In this document: positions 31,563 through 33,302 of the stretch, piece after piece
Numbering within the stretch: position 1 is the first letter of the stretch
Layout of the letters: each line of letters starts with the position of its first letter
Assembly: GCA_902761645.1 (NCBI GenBank)
Contig: CACWLF010000016.1
Span: 1-33,302, forward strand
From: an uncultured Aeromonadales bacterium
GTDB taxonomy: Bacteria > Pseudomonadota > Gammaproteobacteria > Enterobacterales > Succinivibrionaceae
Direction: 5' to 3'
Length of the DNA stretch: 33,302 nt
Position numbers and translations under genes: made by a program
The notes under the pieces: model-generated
The model's database searches: none
What the model saw: the letters and a program-made list of their open reading frames with translations, nothing else
Told to the model about the DNA's origin: nothing

Positions 31563-32450
31563 TTAAACCGCAATGCTGTGACCGATGGCTACATTGTTGA
31601 ATCTCTGTACAATCTGCTCAGGGGCGGCTGCACGAGCCTGATCATCGTTTGCAACAACCACATCCTGTACTGTCGGTTCAATGTAAGGAACAATTTCTTC
31701 CTGAGCCTTTTTCTTGGAAACCATGAAATCGCTTAACTGGAAAGTCTTGAGCTGAATAGTCTTCGGACGTCTGTTTTCCTCCAGTTTCTTGCGGGTCTCT
31801 TCAGCCTTGCGTTCAATGGCACGAAGTTCCTCCTGGATACGGAGCTCCTCCTGACGTGCCCGTTCCTGCTCTTTTGCAATATTCTCAGGTGAACGGATTA
31901 CCTGGAAATTATTGCTGCTCACTGTTGACAGCTGAACGGTGGCAGGAGTGTGAGGAGCATGCTTCTCCATTTCCGCCTGTTTTTTAGCTTCCTCTTCCTG
32001 CATCTTTCTGCGTTGTTCTTCTTCCTTGCGGATATTCTTTTCACAGCGTATGGCGGTAAAATTCTTTGAAATTGTAGCGCTTAAGGTAAACTGGGCATGC
32101 TGTCCCGGATCTCTTTCCACATGTTCTTCAGGAAGAACCTTGTTCTGGAAATCGGCAACGGCATCAGCAATCGCTTTAGCTCTGATTTTTTCTTCCTCAG
32201 ACATTTCAGGTTCAACTTTCTTATCCTCTGCCTTCTTCTCCAGTTTCAGAAAACTCAACGGATTAGCGTGTTCTTTAACAACAACCTCGCTTACGGATAC
32301 AACAGAATCCAGTCGGATACACTGAGAATTTTCCTCTAAATAGATAAAGTTCTGATCTTCATCAACAATATGAGCATTAACCTCATTGGCAGCGTTACCA
32401 ACCATGTATTGCACTCTTACGAGTTTATTAAGAAATCTTTCAGAAAACAT
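31563..32450 (-). CDS. Hypothetical protein with Sm-like N-domain and three internal repeats
   Basis: A 295-residue cytoplasmic protein of unknown function. The first 60 residues are beta-rich, with a pattern (VRVQYMVGNAANEVNAHIVD, then NFIYLEENSQCIRLDSVVSV) that could be an Sm-like or SH3-like barrel; this is a weak inference. The rest is highly charged, with coiled-coil stretches at about 138-165 and 190-228. Three repeats share the plan QLST...NF.VIR..ENI.KE: FTLSATISKNFTAIRCEKNI (121-140), VQLSTVSSNNFQVIRSPENI (172-191) and IQLKTFQLSDFMVSKKK (232-248, truncated). The repeats start beta and lead into the helices. The ATG at 32450 has no strong ribosome-binding site; an ATG 15 codons on is possible. 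The gene has a strong terminator of its own. Confidence 0.7.
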   Translation of the reverse strand: MFSERFLNKLVRVQYMVGNAANEVNAHIVDEDQNFIYLEENSQCIRLDSVVSVSEVVVKEHANPLSFLKLEKKAEDKKVEPEMSEEEKIRAKAIADAVADFQNKVLPEEHVERDPGQHAQFTLSATISKNFTAIRCEKNIRKEEEQRRKMQEEEAKKQAEMEKHAPHTPATVQLSTVSSNNFQVIRSPENIAKEQERARQEELRIQEELRAIERKAEETRKKLEENRRPKTIQLKTFQLSDFMVSKKKAQEEIVPYIEPTVQDVVVANDDQARAAAPEQIVQRFNNVAIGHSIAV

Positions 32451-32498
32451 AGAACAAACACACTCTAAAATTGAATTGAAAAGTATTGAATAATTTAC

Positions 32499-32513
32499 CG
32501 GTCTCTAAGACCG
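32499..32513. repeat. Short inverted repeat upstream of the repeat-protein gene
   Basis: CGGTCT-CTA-AGACCG, six-base arms, lies 49 bases before the start of the 295-residue protein gene. It could be an operator or a leader hairpin. Confidence 0.35.
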
Positions 32514-32646
32514 ACAAATATGATACAACTACCGTGTAAAAAACATGCATACTTTGATAAAAATTAAACAATTTTTGTGAACATATTAACACTTTTATTT
32601 GCGTGTTTTTTATGCATGGAAATAAGATTACAGACAGTGATTGACT

Positions 32647-33284
32647 TTAATATGCCGAAGAACCCGTTGCTGAAGAAAAAAAATAAAACCGCCAGGAGAA
32701 CATATCTGAAACGTTGTACACTACCACACGTAAATCACAATGCGCATCATCAATATTTCCGCAGGAAATACAGCAGCAGATTAACATTGACGACAGCAAA
32801 AATATAGTAAAAAATACACCCAAATATATAAAAAGCGCATAAAAATTAATTTTCGCCCACTTTTTGGCTTCAGAATTATATTTGAGCATATCACCATAGA
32901 TATGCTCTTTGCCACATACGTTACAGAGATAAATTTTATTTCTATAACTACCTACCACCCAAAATGACTGCCTTTTCTAGCCCCGCAATGAGGACAAGGC
33001 GGTGGTAAAGCATCAGAAGAAGTAACAGTGCTGTTATCGACTTTACCGGCCACAAGTAAAATATCGGTAGCATAGCTTTTCTTTTTTGGATTTTGAGTAG
33101 GTTTTGGAACGAAAGTAACTTTGGTATAAGGTGAGATAACACCATTAACGGACTGAGCGAAATTGGATAAACGAAAAAAAAACTCCTGATTATTGTCAGC
33201 AAGAATGAATCCGTAATCGTTGTCGCGGTTGTAGAATTTAACCGTGCCAGAAATGCGTTCAGAAGGCGTTTTTTGATTGTCCAT
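32647..33284 (-). pseudogene. Cold-shock-domain / zinc-ribbon / membrane protein, split by a -1 frameshift
   Basis: Two overlapping frames appear to be halves of one gene. The first (33284-32952, 110 residues) has a cold-shock domain: GTVKFYNRDNDYGFI and EFFFRLSNF correspond to RNP1 and RNP2. It ends PPPCPHCGARKGSHFGW. The second, in the -1 frame (32973-32647), begins RQSFWVVGSYRNKIYLCNVC and continues into a membrane helix (WAKINFYALFIYLGVFF). If the ribosome slips back one base at the AAAA at 32976-32973, the joined 212-residue product has CPHC and CNVC 20 residues apart, a typical zinc ribbon. Either the gene is frameshifted (mutation or sequencing error in the A-run) or it uses programmed frameshifting; alone, the second half could start at GTG 32958. 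The start at 33284 follows GGAGATACTA. Cold-shock domains bind single-stranded nucleic acid. Confidence 0.65.
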
Positions 33285-33302
33285 TAGTATCTCCATATAC
33301 TA

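Noticed and set aside
32577-32807. A 76-codon plus-strand frame near the right end
   Set aside because: It is antisense to the membrane half of the split cold-shock gene over much of its length and has no ribosome-binding site.

Overview
The window is chromosomal DNA from a Gram-negative gammaproteobacterium of moderate to low GC content. Three things point there: an RNase E whose catalytic residues align with those of E. coli at an offset of one, the nhaB-dsbB pair, and the mltG-tmk-holB-tatD gene order. The genes look like those of an anaerobic, succinate-producing gut lineage such as Succinivibrionaceae. That placement is inference from memory of families; no 16S gene or search supports it. 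There is no phage, CRISPR array or plasmid function. The only mobile element visible is the 5' end of a group II intron cut by the left edge.

Layout. 1-88: group II intron 5' end (minus), just past the terminator of an AspT/YidE-type transporter (150-1958, minus). 2315-3268: a TonB-like protein (minus). 3399-5638: nhaB and dsbB (plus), separated by a terminator. 5907-7499: a membrane-anchored RCC1-type beta-propeller with seven blades. 7603-11881: a minus-strand cluster transcribed mltG, tmk, holB, tatD, def. 12387-14818: two overlapping genes for secreted paralogous proteins of unknown function. 15075-18203: a long structured leader and rne. 18296-19216: uspE. 19404-20480: pheA. 20636-21115: a YhcH/YiaL-family gene. 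21186-21330: a candidate small RNA. 21497-22096: a secreted hypothetical. 22387-25575: two Sel1-repeat genes. 25710-27089: a neurotransmitter:sodium symporter. 27523-28578: a general porin (minus). 29268-30542: a TMEM43-like membrane protein. 30842-31336 and 31563-32450: two hypotheticals (minus). 32647-33284: a cold-shock-domain / zinc-ribbon / membrane protein that is split by a -1 frameshift (minus).

Functional themes. Much of the window concerns the envelope: sodium-linked transport (NhaB, the NSS symporter), a porin, TonB, DsbB and several exported proteins rich in cysteine pairs. DsbB, which re-oxidises DsbA, would serve these, the RCC1 propeller especially. The RNA theme is RNase E with its leader, a candidate sRNA carrying a copy of the 16S anti-Shine-Dalgarno tail, and a cold-shock-domain protein. 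The oddities I rate highest are that sRNA, the split zinc-ribbon gene, a P-protein whose chorismate mutase half has lost its catalytic residues, and an RNase E tail with three copies of a PNPase-site-like motif.
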